DNA of 64,000 bases from positions 186,001 to 250,000 of the forward strand of contig NZ_JUHB01000001.1 of the NCBI RefSeq assembly GCF_000799565.1, given 5' to 3'. The position numbers and the translations under genes were made by a program. Shown here piece after piece: positions 17,453 through 25,943 of this stretch (positions are counted from its first letter, which is position 1; the number at the start of each line of letters is the position of its first letter). Source of the DNA: Cellulophaga sp. Hel_I_12. GTDB taxonomy: Bacteria > Bacteroidota > Bacteroidia > Flavobacteriales > Flavobacteriaceae. A model generated the notes under the pieces. That model saw nothing but the letters and a program-made list of their open reading frames with translations. It ran no database searches and was not told the DNA's origin.

Positions 17453-18496
17453 TTACTTATCATAAATTACGGTTGGAGACCGGTAAATTGGAAAAAAACC
17501 AGTCTCGTCAGATATTTGGTTGAAGCCCTTACTTAGGCATATTTCATCGTATTTTTTTTGATTTACAATGTACTTCCAAACCTTGAAATTTTTATAGGTA
17601 TTAGAAAAAGTAGCTTTAAACTGAAATAAAGAATCTGCTTTACTGCCTATACCCCCTCCTAAGTTTAAACATTGAAAATTTTGTTCGGTGCCGTTAATTC
17701 TTGTTTGGTCAATGATAAGTCTTAAGGGTGATTTATCTAAATATTCTTCTCGGGTACCTGATAGGTGATACTGTATTATTTTCCCCTGTGTTTTAATCAT
17801 CAAAGCAGCGGACACAATTTCCTGAGTATCATTTAAAATTGCAAAAATTATTTCAGTTTTAAAGTCGGTACTGCGCATCAGGTTTAAAAAATAGGCTTCA
17901 TCAAAAAAGTATGACGATTCTGCGCTCACTCTGTTCATGGTTTCATAGTATAACGGTATAAACTTCAATACATCTTCTGGTGTATCGCTTTTTACTATGG
18001 TGCATGTTTTTTTCAGTTTGCTCAAATATCTTTTAGTTATTTTAGAGTAATTAGCCCTTTGATTTTCAAGTGTTTCATCTAGTTTTATAGCAACAACTTT
18101 TCCTAATTCCACAATTGTTCCAAGTCTAGATAACACTAGTTCTTGATTTTTTATTAATGGATTAAGCCGTGAAAAAACAGCAATAATTTTTTCATTTTCT
18201 AAAAAACTATTCAAAGCTCCAGAGAACTCTTGTAGGTCATTTTCTTCAAGGTTACTTACGATTGGTCCTGCATAGCCATAAACGGATGTTGCATCAAAAT
18301 AAGCTGTATTTTCAATGGGTTGGATTAACAGGGGTAGCGCTATTTTGGTCGTATTTTTTTTATAAAAAAATAATACCGGAGTTTGACTCTCGAGTTTTGA
18401 AAGATTATGATAATCATACGTATGATAAAAATCATAATTGTCCATAGCTTCAAGGACTTTTTTCCAATCTTTTTTATCGGTAATGCGATGAATCAT
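17453..18496 (-). CDS. FemAB/GNAT-fold acyltransferase, paralogue of the fusion protein's C-terminal half
   Basis: A cytoplasmic protein of about 347 residues. I chose the start MIHRITDKK because it begins 2 bases after the upstream stop; a longer frame starting MIFFLNT at 18532 would overlap that gene by 35 bases. It has the FemAB-like order: VYGYAGPIV near residue 75, a Lys-rich segment (YSKITKRYLSKLKKTC), YFFDEAYFLNLM, then SAALMIK, YHLSGTREEYL and NLGGGIGSKADSLFQFKATF. These align with SPYGYSGP, FFSENYFKNLI, FLGGTDSAYF and LGGGICNGDGL in the neighbouring fusion. FemAB relatives transfer aminoacyl or acyl groups. The substrate here is unknown, but a sugar precursor is likely from context. 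Confidence 0.7.
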   Translation of the reverse strand: MIHRITDKKDWKKVLEAMDNYDFYHTYDYHNLSKLESQTPVLFFYKKNTTKIALPLLIQPIENTAYFDATSVYGYAGPIVSNLEENDLQEFSGALNSFLENEKIIAVFSRLNPLIKNQELVLSRLGTIVELGKVVAIKLDETLENQRANYSKITKRYLSKLKKTCTIVKSDTPEDVLKFIPLYYETMNRVSAESSYFFDEAYFLNLMRSTDFKTEIIFAILNDTQEIVSAALMIKTQGKIIQYHLSGTREEYLDKSPLRLIIDQTRINGTEQNFQCLNLGGGIGSKADSLFQFKATFSNTYKNFKVWKYIVNQKKYDEICLSKGFNQISDETGFFPIYRSPTVIYDK

Positions 18497-18497
18497 A

Positions 18498-21095
18498 TTA
18501 ATTTGGTTTACGGTATTCAGGAAAAAAATCACTGGCCGTGCTATTCGATGTTACAACGCTATTTTCTTGCACTAATTGTTGATAAGTAGTAAGGTTTATA
18601 ATTTTTCTTCCTGTATAAAAAATTCTATCTGCACTTTTCGGAAAAAGGGCTTTCTTACTTTTGTAGAGGCCGTCTCCATTGCAAATACCACCACCAAGGA
18701 TATAGGTTTTTTTACCCTTCTTAATAGCCCACTTAATTACTTCAACCCTAAGAAAATCATTAGGTCTTAAATTAAAATAAGCTGAATCTGTTCCTCCTAA
18801 AAAAGCATGCAGATAATCTTGATGGTTAATAATTAACTCAGCTGAAACAGGAATGCCTTTATAGGTGGTTAATGCAATCGTGTAATGAGCTGGGCTGTTT
18901 AAGATTAAATTTTTAAAATAATTCTCTGAAAAGAAAAGAAATTCTGGAGCTGAATTTCTTTTCATAGTACTTAAATATATGGTATAAAATGACAAAATTT
19001 CGTGTTCAGTAATCTCTTTATTTTCATAAATTTTGAAGTCTAGCGCATAGTTAAGTGCCTTTCTATAATTGTTTCTTACTTTTGATGAGAAATTATCCCA
19101 CTGCCCTTCAAAATTAGGGGCTAGCGCACCATATACATTATCTAAGGTTTCACATATTTTACCTGAATATGCTTCATTATTTCCTTTTAAGTCAAATCTT
19201 ATAAATTCAGATATGACATTATTTTCTAAGTACCAGCGGTCAACAAATTCCCAAAACACCTTCTTTGTTTTAGGGTTTATCGTTTCTATAAATAGGGGAC
19301 CACTATAGCCATACGGAGAAATAACATCAAAGGATGAACTATTTTTAATGGATCGCAAAATAATAGGCATAATAGCCAAAGAATTAGCTGAATTTCTTAA
19401 TTCAAATGCAATTAATTTATTCGTGCTATTTTGATGGTGACAAAAGTAGGAGTAGCAATAATAGGGGTTATTGTCGTAGAATTTAGAAAGCAGTGCATTG
19501 TATTTCTTTAGATCTTGAGGTTTATCAAGATATAAAACACGAAATGAATAATCAGATGATAAAAGTTTGTTGGCCAGTAGTTCAGAAAACTTAATAATTC
19601 TTCCGCAATGTTCTACATGCCAGACGGCCTCATCTTCAATAACATTACCCGCTAAAAGTGGACCGTTTACATGAAAATTTCGGGTTGATTCAAGATTGTC
19701 ATTAACATCAATCCCAATTTTAGAGGCATTAGTGGTAATTATTTTTTTATTGATTAGGTTTTTTAAAAAATTAGGCAATTCTTGATCTGTAAAATTCATC
19801 CCACCAATGCAATTAATAACAATGTTGGAAGGGTGATCTACTATTTTATTTTTTTGAGTAGCGGTATCGAGATATTCTACGGTATAGTCACCACTACTAG
19901 TTTCGTGAATAGTGTTAAATTTGCCTGCTATAAGGTTAAATTTATTTTGACTCTTGAGTACTTCAATGGTATTTGAATACTGTATTCCAGCGCAACGTTG
20001 TCTTCTGCCTATTTCATTACCATAAAAACAGGCGAAGTTTTTAAGTTCTTCTGAACTTAGTTTACTTAGCAAAGAACCGAAAGCACTAGAAATAAGACCT
20101 ACAGTAGAAGCAGCCCCTAGTTGTATCTTTTCAGCTTCATTTAAATCTTTAAAGGTTGCCTCAGCAATTTGTTCGGCGTCTAAAGTTGTTTCTTCTTTTA
20201 GTTGCCATAGAAATTTAGGACGGTAGGTTTGTAGTTTTTCTTTGTCTATTTCTGCATCAGGTAAAATACCTTTAGTGGAGAGTATGGTAAAAGAATCTAT
20301 GGCTAAATTATAATCATGAATTTTATATAAAAGCTCTAGTCCACTAGCATTGGCACCAATAATAATTAAATTGGTGTTTTTAGCGGTTCTTTTTTCGGTA
20401 AATTCTTTAATGGTTTTTAAGGTTTGCGGTAAACTTTTTTGGTATGGTTTATTAATAAATAGAAGATTATCTTTTTCAATAAGGGCACTTTTTTTCCAAA
20501 GTGATTTTGTGGGCAGCGAACCAATGGCAAGAACTACTTTTTTCGTTTGGAGTACGCTATTATTTTTTAACAAAATTCTCCAATAATCAGAATGCTCTTC
20601 TGTGTCTACCACTTCAGAGGAAATGTAGCTTACTTTAATGAGGTTTTTACCTTCAAGCCTTTCAATTTCTTGAGTCACTTTTTGCTCCATATAACAGCCA
20701 AAAAATCGTCTAGGAATAAATAAATCTTCCCAATCATTATTTTTTAGTTCCATGGCATGCGTCTCAAGCCACACTTTGGAGCGTTCTCCGCCTTCTTTTT
20801 CAAATTCTTTTAAGAGCCAATTTTTATTATCATTTAGCCATAAAATGAAGTCGGCTAATTGAGGTTGTGGTAGAAAATTTCGTAATGATGTTATAAGAAG
20901 TGCTGAAAAACCGGATCTGGAGCCGTACGGTATTCCTGTGTGAAATTCGCCGTTTTTTTCTATAATTGAAATAAATAGTTTTTCAGGTATACTTTTTTTT
21001 TCAATTAGCTTCATTAGCTTAATAAGGCTAAAGGAGGTTGAAATTCCTGACCCAATGAATATAATATCCTGAATTGTTGGTTTTGAATCACTCAT
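18498..21095 (-). CDS. Fusion of FAD/NAD(P)-binding oxidoreductase with FemAB/GNAT-like acyltransferase
   Basis: An 865-residue two-enzyme protein. Residues 1 to about 520 form an FAD-NAD(P)-binding domain of the YdhS/PF13454 kind: dinucleotide motif FIGSGISTSFSL (residues 12-23), HTGIPYGSRSGF, VLAIGSLPTK (about 188) and a second nucleotide motif IIIGANASGLELL (about 245). Residues about 530-865 are a FemAB/GNAT-type domain (SPYGYSGPLF, FFSENYFKNLIL, AFLGGTDSAY, LGGGICNGDGLYKSK) paralogous to the next gene. It overlaps the upstream NeuD-like gene by 8 bases. A plausible reading is that one half oxidises a sugar or acyl intermediate and the other transfers it. This is inference; no substrate can be read off. 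Confidence 0.7.
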   Translation of the reverse strand: MSDSKPTIQDIIFIGSGISTSFSLIKLMKLIEKKSIPEKLFISIIEKNGEFHTGIPYGSRSGFSALLITSLRNFLPQPQLADFILWLNDNKNWLLKEFEKEGGERSKVWLETHAMELKNNDWEDLFIPRRFFGCYMEQKVTQEIERLEGKNLIKVSYISSEVVDTEEHSDYWRILLKNNSVLQTKKVVLAIGSLPTKSLWKKSALIEKDNLLFINKPYQKSLPQTLKTIKEFTEKRTAKNTNLIIIGANASGLELLYKIHDYNLAIDSFTILSTKGILPDAEIDKEKLQTYRPKFLWQLKEETTLDAEQIAEATFKDLNEAEKIQLGAASTVGLISSAFGSLLSKLSSEELKNFACFYGNEIGRRQRCAGIQYSNTIEVLKSQNKFNLIAGKFNTIHETSSGDYTVEYLDTATQKNKIVDHPSNIVINCIGGMNFTDQELPNFLKNLINKKIITTNASKIGIDVNDNLESTRNFHVNGPLLAGNVIEDEAVWHVEHCGRIIKFSELLANKLLSSDYSFRVLYLDKPQDLKKYNALLSKFYDNNPYYCYSYFCHHQNSTNKLIAFELRNSANSLAIMPIILRSIKNSSSFDVISPYGYSGPLFIETINPKTKKVFWEFVDRWYLENNVISEFIRFDLKGNNEAYSGKICETLDNVYGALAPNFEGQWDNFSSKVRNNYRKALNYALDFKIYENKEITEHEILSFYTIYLSTMKRNSAPEFLFFSENYFKNLILNSPAHYTIALTTYKGIPVSAELIINHQDYLHAFLGGTDSAYFNLRPNDFLRVEVIKWAIKKGKKTYILGGGICNGDGLYKSKKALFPKSADRIFYTGRKIINLTTYQQLVQENSVVTSNSTASDFFPEYRKPN

Positions 21096-21744
21096 GAGTG
21101 CCGGTTATCGTTTTTATAATTCTACCAGGATTTCCGACCACAGTAGCGTAATCAGGAACATCTTTTAAAATAACGGAACCCGCGCCAATGACGCACCATT
21201 TTCCTATAGTTACTTTTGGAATAATGACCGCTCCGACCCCTACATGAGATCCTTCACCTACAGTTACATGTCCACAAAGTGCAGCTTTAGGCGAAATGTG
21301 TACATAGTTGCCTATGGTATTATCGTGATCTACACTTGCCCCTGTATTAATAATGACATGTTTTCCAATGCTCGTATTTGGTTGTATAATGGCACCTGCA
21401 AAAACTACGGTTCCGTCTCCAATACTAGCCGTTGGAGCTATAATAGCGGAGCTATGTATTGCTTTTCCGAAATTGCATTTAAGAAATTTTGATACTTCGG
21501 CGCGCTCAGTATTATTTCCGATGGCTATAATTAAAGGAGGTCCATCATGTTCAAAATTAGCCATATCGTTTCTAGCCCCTTCACTTACATTTTTTGAAGC
21601 ATAATGCGTATCTAGCGGCTTATCGTCAAAAGTAGTAACTATGCTATAATCTTGTGCTTCTAATACTTCCCTAATCACTTGAGAATGTCCACCAGCCCCA
21701 TATATTCTCATTTTTTTTGAATTCATCGTAGTATTAAGTGTCAT
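21088..21744 (-). CDS. NeuD/PglD-family acetyltransferase
   Basis: A 218-residue hexapeptide acetyltransferase. MRIYGAGGHSQVI (from Met12) opens the nucleotide-sugar-binding part. The beta-helix coils run from about residue 100, with ASVDHDNTIGNYVHISP (catalytic His region) and VVGNPGRIIK at the end. Met12 would match many relatives better than the first Met. It sits between the initiating sugar transferase and the fusion protein. In many flavobacteria this pair is followed by a PglE-like aminotransferase; here that gene is about 33 kb away. It most likely acetylates a UDP-4-amino-sugar to give a bacillosamine-type sugar, the PglD role. Confidence 0.85.
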   Translation of the reverse strand: MTLNTTMNSKKMRIYGAGGHSQVIREVLEAQDYSIVTTFDDKPLDTHYASKNVSEGARNDMANFEHDGPPLIIAIGNNTERAEVSKFLKCNFGKAIHSSAIIAPTASIGDGTVVFAGAIIQPNTSIGKHVIINTGASVDHDNTIGNYVHISPKAALCGHVTVGEGSHVGVGAVIIPKVTIGKWCVIGAGSVILKDVPDYATVVGNPGRIIKTITGTHE

Positions 21745-21820
21745 GTTTATTAATTAGCTCGAAAGCACTTTAGGTCAGCTTCGAAATTAGCATGGATCTA
21801 AAGGTAAAATTGCGGTAGTA

Positions 21821-22453
21821 TTATTTTAAACTCTGTTGTAATGCTTCTTTTCTTTCCACATCAAAAAATTCATTTACTTCATTGGTCGCTACCGCAACAC
21901 CGCTTGAAGTTATAACCTTAGAAAAAGTTTTAAGTAAAATTTTTAAATCTAAAAAAAAGCTCATGTTTTTGACATAAAAAACATCTAGTTCAAATTTTTT
22001 TTCCCAACTGATATAATTTCTTCCAGAAATTTGCGCTAAACCTGTTATGCCAGGCCTCACCGTATGCCTTAGTTTTTCTTCCTCATTGTAATAGGGAAGA
22101 TACCGAATTAGAAGGGGTCTAGGCCCAATAAAGCTCATATCGCCTTTTATGACATTTAGTAGTTGTGGTATTTCGTCAAGGGAAGACTTTCTTAAAAATG
22201 CACCGAATTTAGTTATTCGTAAATGGTCAGGTAACAAATTGCCTTCTATATCTGTTTTATCCGTCATGGACTTAAATTTTAATGCCGAAAAAATCTTTTC
22301 ATTTTTGCCAGGCCTTTTTTGGCTAAAAAATGGATTTCCTTGAATAGCAATAAAAAGACAAATCGTAATAAAAATAAAAAGGGGTAGCAGCATTACAAAT
22401 AGCACTACAGCACCTAGGCAATCTATTATTGGTTTTAGAAACGATTTATACAT
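21821..22453 (-). CDS. Initiating sugar transferase (small monotopic phosphoglycosyl transferase, PglC-like)
   Basis: Transfers a sugar-1-phosphate from a UDP-sugar to undecaprenyl phosphate, the first committed step of repeat-unit assembly. The 210 residues match the short PglC/WcaJ-core form: one hydrophobic re-entrant segment (about 10-35), GNPFFSQKRPGKNEK, FKSMTD, RITKFGAFLRKSSLDEIPQLLNVIKGDMSFIGPRPL in overlapping pieces, RPGITGLAQISGRN and the YVKNMSFFLDLKIL end. LDEIP contains the Asp-Glu catalytic dyad of the family. It heads the operon running to module 3. Given the adjacent NeuD/PglD-like gene and the distal PglE/PglF-like pair, its donor is probably a UDP-bacillosamine or related amino sugar (inference). 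Confidence 0.9.
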   Translation of the reverse strand: MYKSFLKPIIDCLGAVVLFVMLLPLFIFITICLFIAIQGNPFFSQKRPGKNEKIFSALKFKSMTDKTDIEGNLLPDHLRITKFGAFLRKSSLDEIPQLLNVIKGDMSFIGPRPLLIRYLPYYNEEEKLRHTVRPGITGLAQISGRNYISWEKKFELDVFYVKNMSFFLDLKILLKTFSKVITSSGVAVATNEVNEFFDVERKEALQQSLK

Positions 22454-22808
22454 AGTTCAAATTTAATAATAGTTCTGTTAAATTCAGGTTATTTTTTTTT
22501 TAATGGTTGTAATGCTAATTTTTTAGATAAAAGAATACCCCTAAACTATTTTTTTAAGTATCCAAATTTTGGCTTCCTGTTTTTTTTGGACTGCACAGAT
22601 CAGGTAATCATTGGGGAAAACGCCAATTCTTTTATTAAATTTTAAAGATATTAGATGCTCTAATTTTAAAAAATGTTTTCTTTTTAATTTACATTAGTAG
22701 ATATTTACTAAATAAATACTAAAAACCAACGCTAACTTGTAGGTGATTCCTAAGGTTTTAAACACTTTGAAAAGCACCTATTTTATTAAAAACTAACTGT
22801 ATTTAAAA
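22454..22808. other. Divergent intergenic region with an operator-like palindrome
   Basis: About 355 bases between the minus-strand sugar transferase operon and the plus-strand GNAT gene, so it must hold both promoters. It is very AT-rich. The most distinct element is the inverted repeat TTAGTA-N6-TACTAA at 22694-22711. A CAAATTTA at 22458-22465 matches the minus-strand -7 consensus but lies so close to the ATG that the transcript would be leaderless. Confidence 0.4.
22694..22711. promoter_or_regulatory. Operator-like inverted repeat TTAGTA-N6-TACTAA
   Basis: Six-base perfect arms with a 6-base spacer, an 18-base footprint typical of dimeric regulators. It lies between divergent genes, 98 bases upstream of the plus-strand GNAT gene. 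No regulator is encoded nearby, and chance formation in AT-rich DNA is possible. Confidence 0.3.
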
Positions 22809-24026
22809 ATGGGTTTATTACAATCACAACGGCATAATTTTACGGAAGAATTTTTTGAAAAAAAAATATTTAGTCCTTTGTTTAGCAAGGCTGTGAATCA
22901 AACCAACCAAGAAGAAGATCTAAATCCGAATAAGATTCTAGATGACTCGTATTACCACCATGTTCATTTTACTGAATTTGTACCGTCATTTTTAGCCCTA
23001 AGCTTGAATTCAGAAAAACAAATCTTAGCATCTTTTAAATTTAATAATTTTAAGGGCTTTATGTGCGAACTCTCTGGTATGGCTACACCGAAAGAGTACA
23101 TGGTGAAACAACTAGGTAAGAGTGGTGAAAAAATGGTAATGAAGCGCCTAAGGCGCTTAGAAACCTGTTTTGATATTCGATATAAAATGTACCATGGTGC
23201 TATAAATAAAGAGGAGTGCCTGCAATTAATGGATGAATTTCGATCTATGATTGAAAAGCGGTTTGCACAAAGGGGAGAAAAACATAGCAGTCTTAAAAAT
23301 TGGGATTTTTATAAAAACTCAGCCTATGAAATGATACTAAACAAAAAAGCCTCTTTATTTATCATCTATAACCATGAAAAACCCATAGCTATAAGCTTGG
23401 ATTACCTGTATCAAAATATTTTTGAAAGCGCCATTAGTTCTTACGAAATTGATTATGCCAAATTTGGTTTAGGGAATACCATCATCGTTAAAAAATTAGA
23501 ATGGTGTTTTGAAAATGGATACGCTATTTTTAATATGCGCTGGGGCGATTACCCATATAAACGCTTTTGGTGCAATGGAGTTTTTGATTACAAAAATTAT
23601 GTGGTATACAATAAAAAATCGATACCTAACACCCTTCGAGCATTGTTAATAACCAAAGTAAACCAGCTGATTGTTTATTTGATTTTGAATAAAGAACGTT
23701 TTGCTTGGATTAAAAAAATTAAAGGGATTTTAACGAATAGAAAAACGACGGTAACTGTTCAGGATACTGAAAATGAAAATGATCATCAGGATTATGAAGA
23801 AATACTGAATTATGAATACCTAAATGGTAATGGCGATACCATTATAGATCTTAATGATGAGGAATATGCTACTTTACGAAAATATGTTTATGATTTTCAA
23901 TATGTCACGTCTAAACCATCCAACACTTTAGTGGTACATCAAATCAAAGAAAAAGAGGGTCTTGTTTATTTTATTGCAACCGACGAAAAATCAAAGCAAT
24001 TAGCCTTAAGGCCCTTGGCTCCCTAA
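22809..24026 (+). CDS. GNAT-fold acyltransferase, seventh member of the array family, located apart
   Basis: A 405-residue protein of the same family as the six-gene array 11 kb away, but alone and on the opposite strand. Motifs: VMKRLRRLETCFDI, YHGAI, ASLFIIYNHEKPIAISL, SYEIDYAKFGLG (Glu for Asp), LEWC, MRWGDYPYKRFW. Its C-terminal module has YVYDFQYVTSKPSN and an altered ending (FIATDEKSKQL) in place of the IKGKK block. A linker rich in Asp/Glu/Asn (about 312-340) joins the parts. It is flanked by two minus-strand operons and converges with the carrier-protein/adenylation operon, which may be its acyl source (speculative). Confidence 0.74.
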   Translation: MGLLQSQRHNFTEEFFEKKIFSPLFSKAVNQTNQEEDLNPNKILDDSYYHHVHFTEFVPSFLALSLNSEKQILASFKFNNFKGFMCELSGMATPKEYMVKQLGKSGEKMVMKRLRRLETCFDIRYKMYHGAINKEECLQLMDEFRSMIEKRFAQRGEKHSSLKNWDFYKNSAYEMILNKKASLFIIYNHEKPIAISLDYLYQNIFESAISSYEIDYAKFGLGNTIIVKKLEWCFENGYAIFNMRWGDYPYKRFWCNGVFDYKNYVVYNKKSIPNTLRALLITKVNQLIVYLILNKERFAWIKKIKGILTNRKTTVTVQDTENENDHQDYEEILNYEYLNGNGDTIIDLNDEEYATLRKYVYDFQYVTSKPSNTLVVHQIKEKEGLVYFIATDEKSKQLALRPLAP

Positions 24027-24189
24027 AGCTTATCACTAATTCACTAAAAAAAAGCAGCCTATGCCCATCAAAGGCGACAACAAGCCTCTAAAGAAAATAT
24101 GATTTATTTTTAGACGCTAGTGACGAGTAAAGTTGAGCTTAAAATAAGTAAGTGCTCCTAAACTATTGTATTTAAAGGTTTTATTTGAG

Positions 24190-24432
24190 TTACGATATAT
24201 TTTTATTTATTGATTTTATTAAATCTCCTACATTATGCATGGTCATTAAATCAAATAATTTAAATTTAATGTTGTATACTTTTTCTACTTCACCAATAAT
24301 CATCATATGAGATAAGGAGTCCCATCCATCAATATCATTGGTCGTAGAGCTTTCGTTGAGTTCAAAATTATCGTGACCTAAAACCTCGATGAAAACTGGT
24401 TTAATTTTGTCTAATATTTCTTTATTTTCCAT
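24190..24432 (-). CDS. Acyl/peptidyl carrier protein (DltC-like), partner of the adenylating enzyme
   Basis: An 80-residue acidic helical carrier protein. The phosphopantetheine site is Ser39 in NDIDGWDSLSH, and the helix after it (MIIGEVEKVYNIKF) is typical of carriers paired with stand-alone adenylating enzymes. Its start lies 2 bases from the stop of the upstream adenylation gene, so the pair should be made together. It carries the activated acyl or aminoacyl thioester to an acyltransferase, either the GNAT upstream in the same operon or one of the MBOAT proteins. A phosphopantetheinyl transferase is not seen in the window and would have to be supplied from elsewhere in the genome. Confidence 0.88.
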   Translation of the reverse strand: MENKEILDKIKPVFIEVLGHDNFELNESSTTNDIDGWDSLSHMMIIGEVEKVYNIKFKLFDLMTMHNVGDLIKSINKNIS

Positions 24433-24433
24433 G

Positions 24434-25924
24434 TTATGGTATTTCTTGGTTAAAAAGCATTCGTAACTTATTTCGATCTATTTTTCCATTAGCATTATGC
24501 GGAAATTCTTTTATGAATTTTATGTGTGCAGGAATCATATAATCTGGGAGCTTGGTTTTCATGTAAGCTAAAATTGCCTCAGTATCAAAGGGTTCAGAGG
24601 CTATGGCTAATGCTAATTCTGTATTTTCTAATTTATTAAGGATATCAATGGCTATTAAATCTGTATTTTGAGCCATTTTTTTTGCATGAAATTCAACTTC
24701 GGATAGTTCAATTCTATAGCCCCTTATTTTTACTTGAAAATCTACGCGACCAATGTACATGTAATTTTCATCGGTATCTTTAAAGCATAGATCTCCAGAT
24801 TTATAAAACCTTAGCATTTGCCCTTGGTATTCTTTTTGAAAGAAAGTAGCTTTGTTCTTTTCATCATTTTTCCAGTAGCCCGGTGTTAACTGCGGCCCTG
24901 CAATAGCTAATTCACCTATGGCACCTGTAGGGAGTTCTCTATTGTTTTCATCAATGATCATATACGTAACTTCAGGTAAGGGCTTCCCTATCGAAATAAT
25001 GTCATTGTGTGTTTTGCAAGTCTCTTGTAGGGTATAACCACTACTGTAAATGGTGTTTTCTGTTGGTCCGCAATAATTGTACACGGTACTATTGGGGATA
25101 CACTTAACCCACTCGTAGATAATATCGCTATATAATGCCCCGCCTCCAAAGCTACAATACCGTACTTCTGGTGCTTTAATTTCCTCAAAATAAGGTCTTA
25201 AATAGTGAATTATGGAGGGTACCAATGAAAGCACCGTTAGTTTATGGTTTTGTAAAAGTTTATAAACGTAAAAGTATTTTATAGCATTTCTGGGTACGGT
25301 GTAAATACAAGCCCCACTCAATAGTGGAAAAAGATAGGAAACAACAGAAAAGTCGAACGTAAGCTCAAACATTTGTAAACACCGATCGGTTGGGTTCAGT
25401 TTAAAATCTCCATTGAAATTTATGGCGGTAACAAAGGCATTTAAATTACCAAACGATATGGGTACACCTTTTGGTGTTCCTGTGGAACCAGAGGTAAATA
25501 AAATATAAGCCAAATCGTCTTTTTGAATTGGTTTTGGCTGCAAATCTATTGTAAAAGGCACTTGGTCGATGTGGTTTAAAAGTTGACAATTTTTATAACT
25601 ACCCTTGTTCGAATCTAGTATATGTTTTATTGCTGTGGCCTCAATAATCTCTTCATTTCGCTCTATAGGATGACTGGGATTTATAGGCACATATGCTTTT
25701 CCTTCTAACCATAAGCCAATAATGGAAGCATAGGTGTATAGATCATCATTAGCGATTAAACCCACTATTTTCTCAGAATCATGAACATGAGAGGCTATCG
25801 CCTTTCTAATTTTAGATATTTCTACTGCAAAATCTGCATAGGTGTAAAATGTATCCTCAATATGAAAAGCATTGTTATCAAAATGCTTTTGTATAGACTC
25901 ATGCATTGCGGCTATAAATTTCAT
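24434..25924 (-). CDS. Adenylation enzyme of the DltA/NRPS A-domain type
   Basis: Activates an acid as acyl-AMP and loads it on the neighbouring carrier protein. The 496 residues show the A-domain core motifs: FTSGSTGTPKG (143-153), TFDFSVVSYL with Asp191 at the position that binds the alpha-amino group of amino acid substrates, NYCGPTE (283-289), KSGDLC (375-380), IGRVDFQVKIRGYR and NGKIDRNK (484-491) with the catalytic Lys. The FDFS Asp favours an amino acid substrate. The DltA block FCGEVL, whose Cys helps select D-Ala, reads FGGGAL here, so D-alanine is not assured. There is no condensation or thioesterase domain, which points to polymer or sugar acylation rather than peptide synthesis. 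Confidence 0.85.
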   Translation of the reverse strand: MKFIAAMHESIQKHFDNNAFHIEDTFYTYADFAVEISKIRKAIASHVHDSEKIVGLIANDDLYTYASIIGLWLEGKAYVPINPSHPIERNEEIIEATAIKHILDSNKGSYKNCQLLNHIDQVPFTIDLQPKPIQKDDLAYILFTSGSTGTPKGVPISFGNLNAFVTAINFNGDFKLNPTDRCLQMFELTFDFSVVSYLFPLLSGACIYTVPRNAIKYFYVYKLLQNHKLTVLSLVPSIIHYLRPYFEEIKAPEVRYCSFGGGALYSDIIYEWVKCIPNSTVYNYCGPTENTIYSSGYTLQETCKTHNDIISIGKPLPEVTYMIIDENNRELPTGAIGELAIAGPQLTPGYWKNDEKNKATFFQKEYQGQMLRFYKSGDLCFKDTDENYMYIGRVDFQVKIRGYRIELSEVEFHAKKMAQNTDLIAIDILNKLENTELALAIASEPFDTEAILAYMKTKLPDYMIPAHIKFIKEFPHNANGKIDRNKLRMLFNQEIP

Positions 25925-25943
25925 AGTCGTACTAGCGTTTTAA

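Noticed and set aside
18497..18532. Longer N-terminus (MIFFLNTVNQIN) for the FemAB-like gene
   Set aside because: It overlaps the upstream gene by 35 bases. Starting at MIHRITDKK places the start 2 bases after the upstream stop and matches the beginning of the conserved domain.
22458..22465. CAAATTTA as a minus-strand -7 promoter box for the sugar transferase
   Set aside because: It is a consensus match, but transcription would begin at the start codon itself; a leaderless transcript is possible but not supported by anything else.
24434..25924. Non-ribosomal peptide synthetase cluster
   Set aside because: Only a single adenylation domain and a stand-alone carrier are present, without condensation, epimerisation or thioesterase domains. 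The layout fits Dlt-like or sugar-acylation systems.
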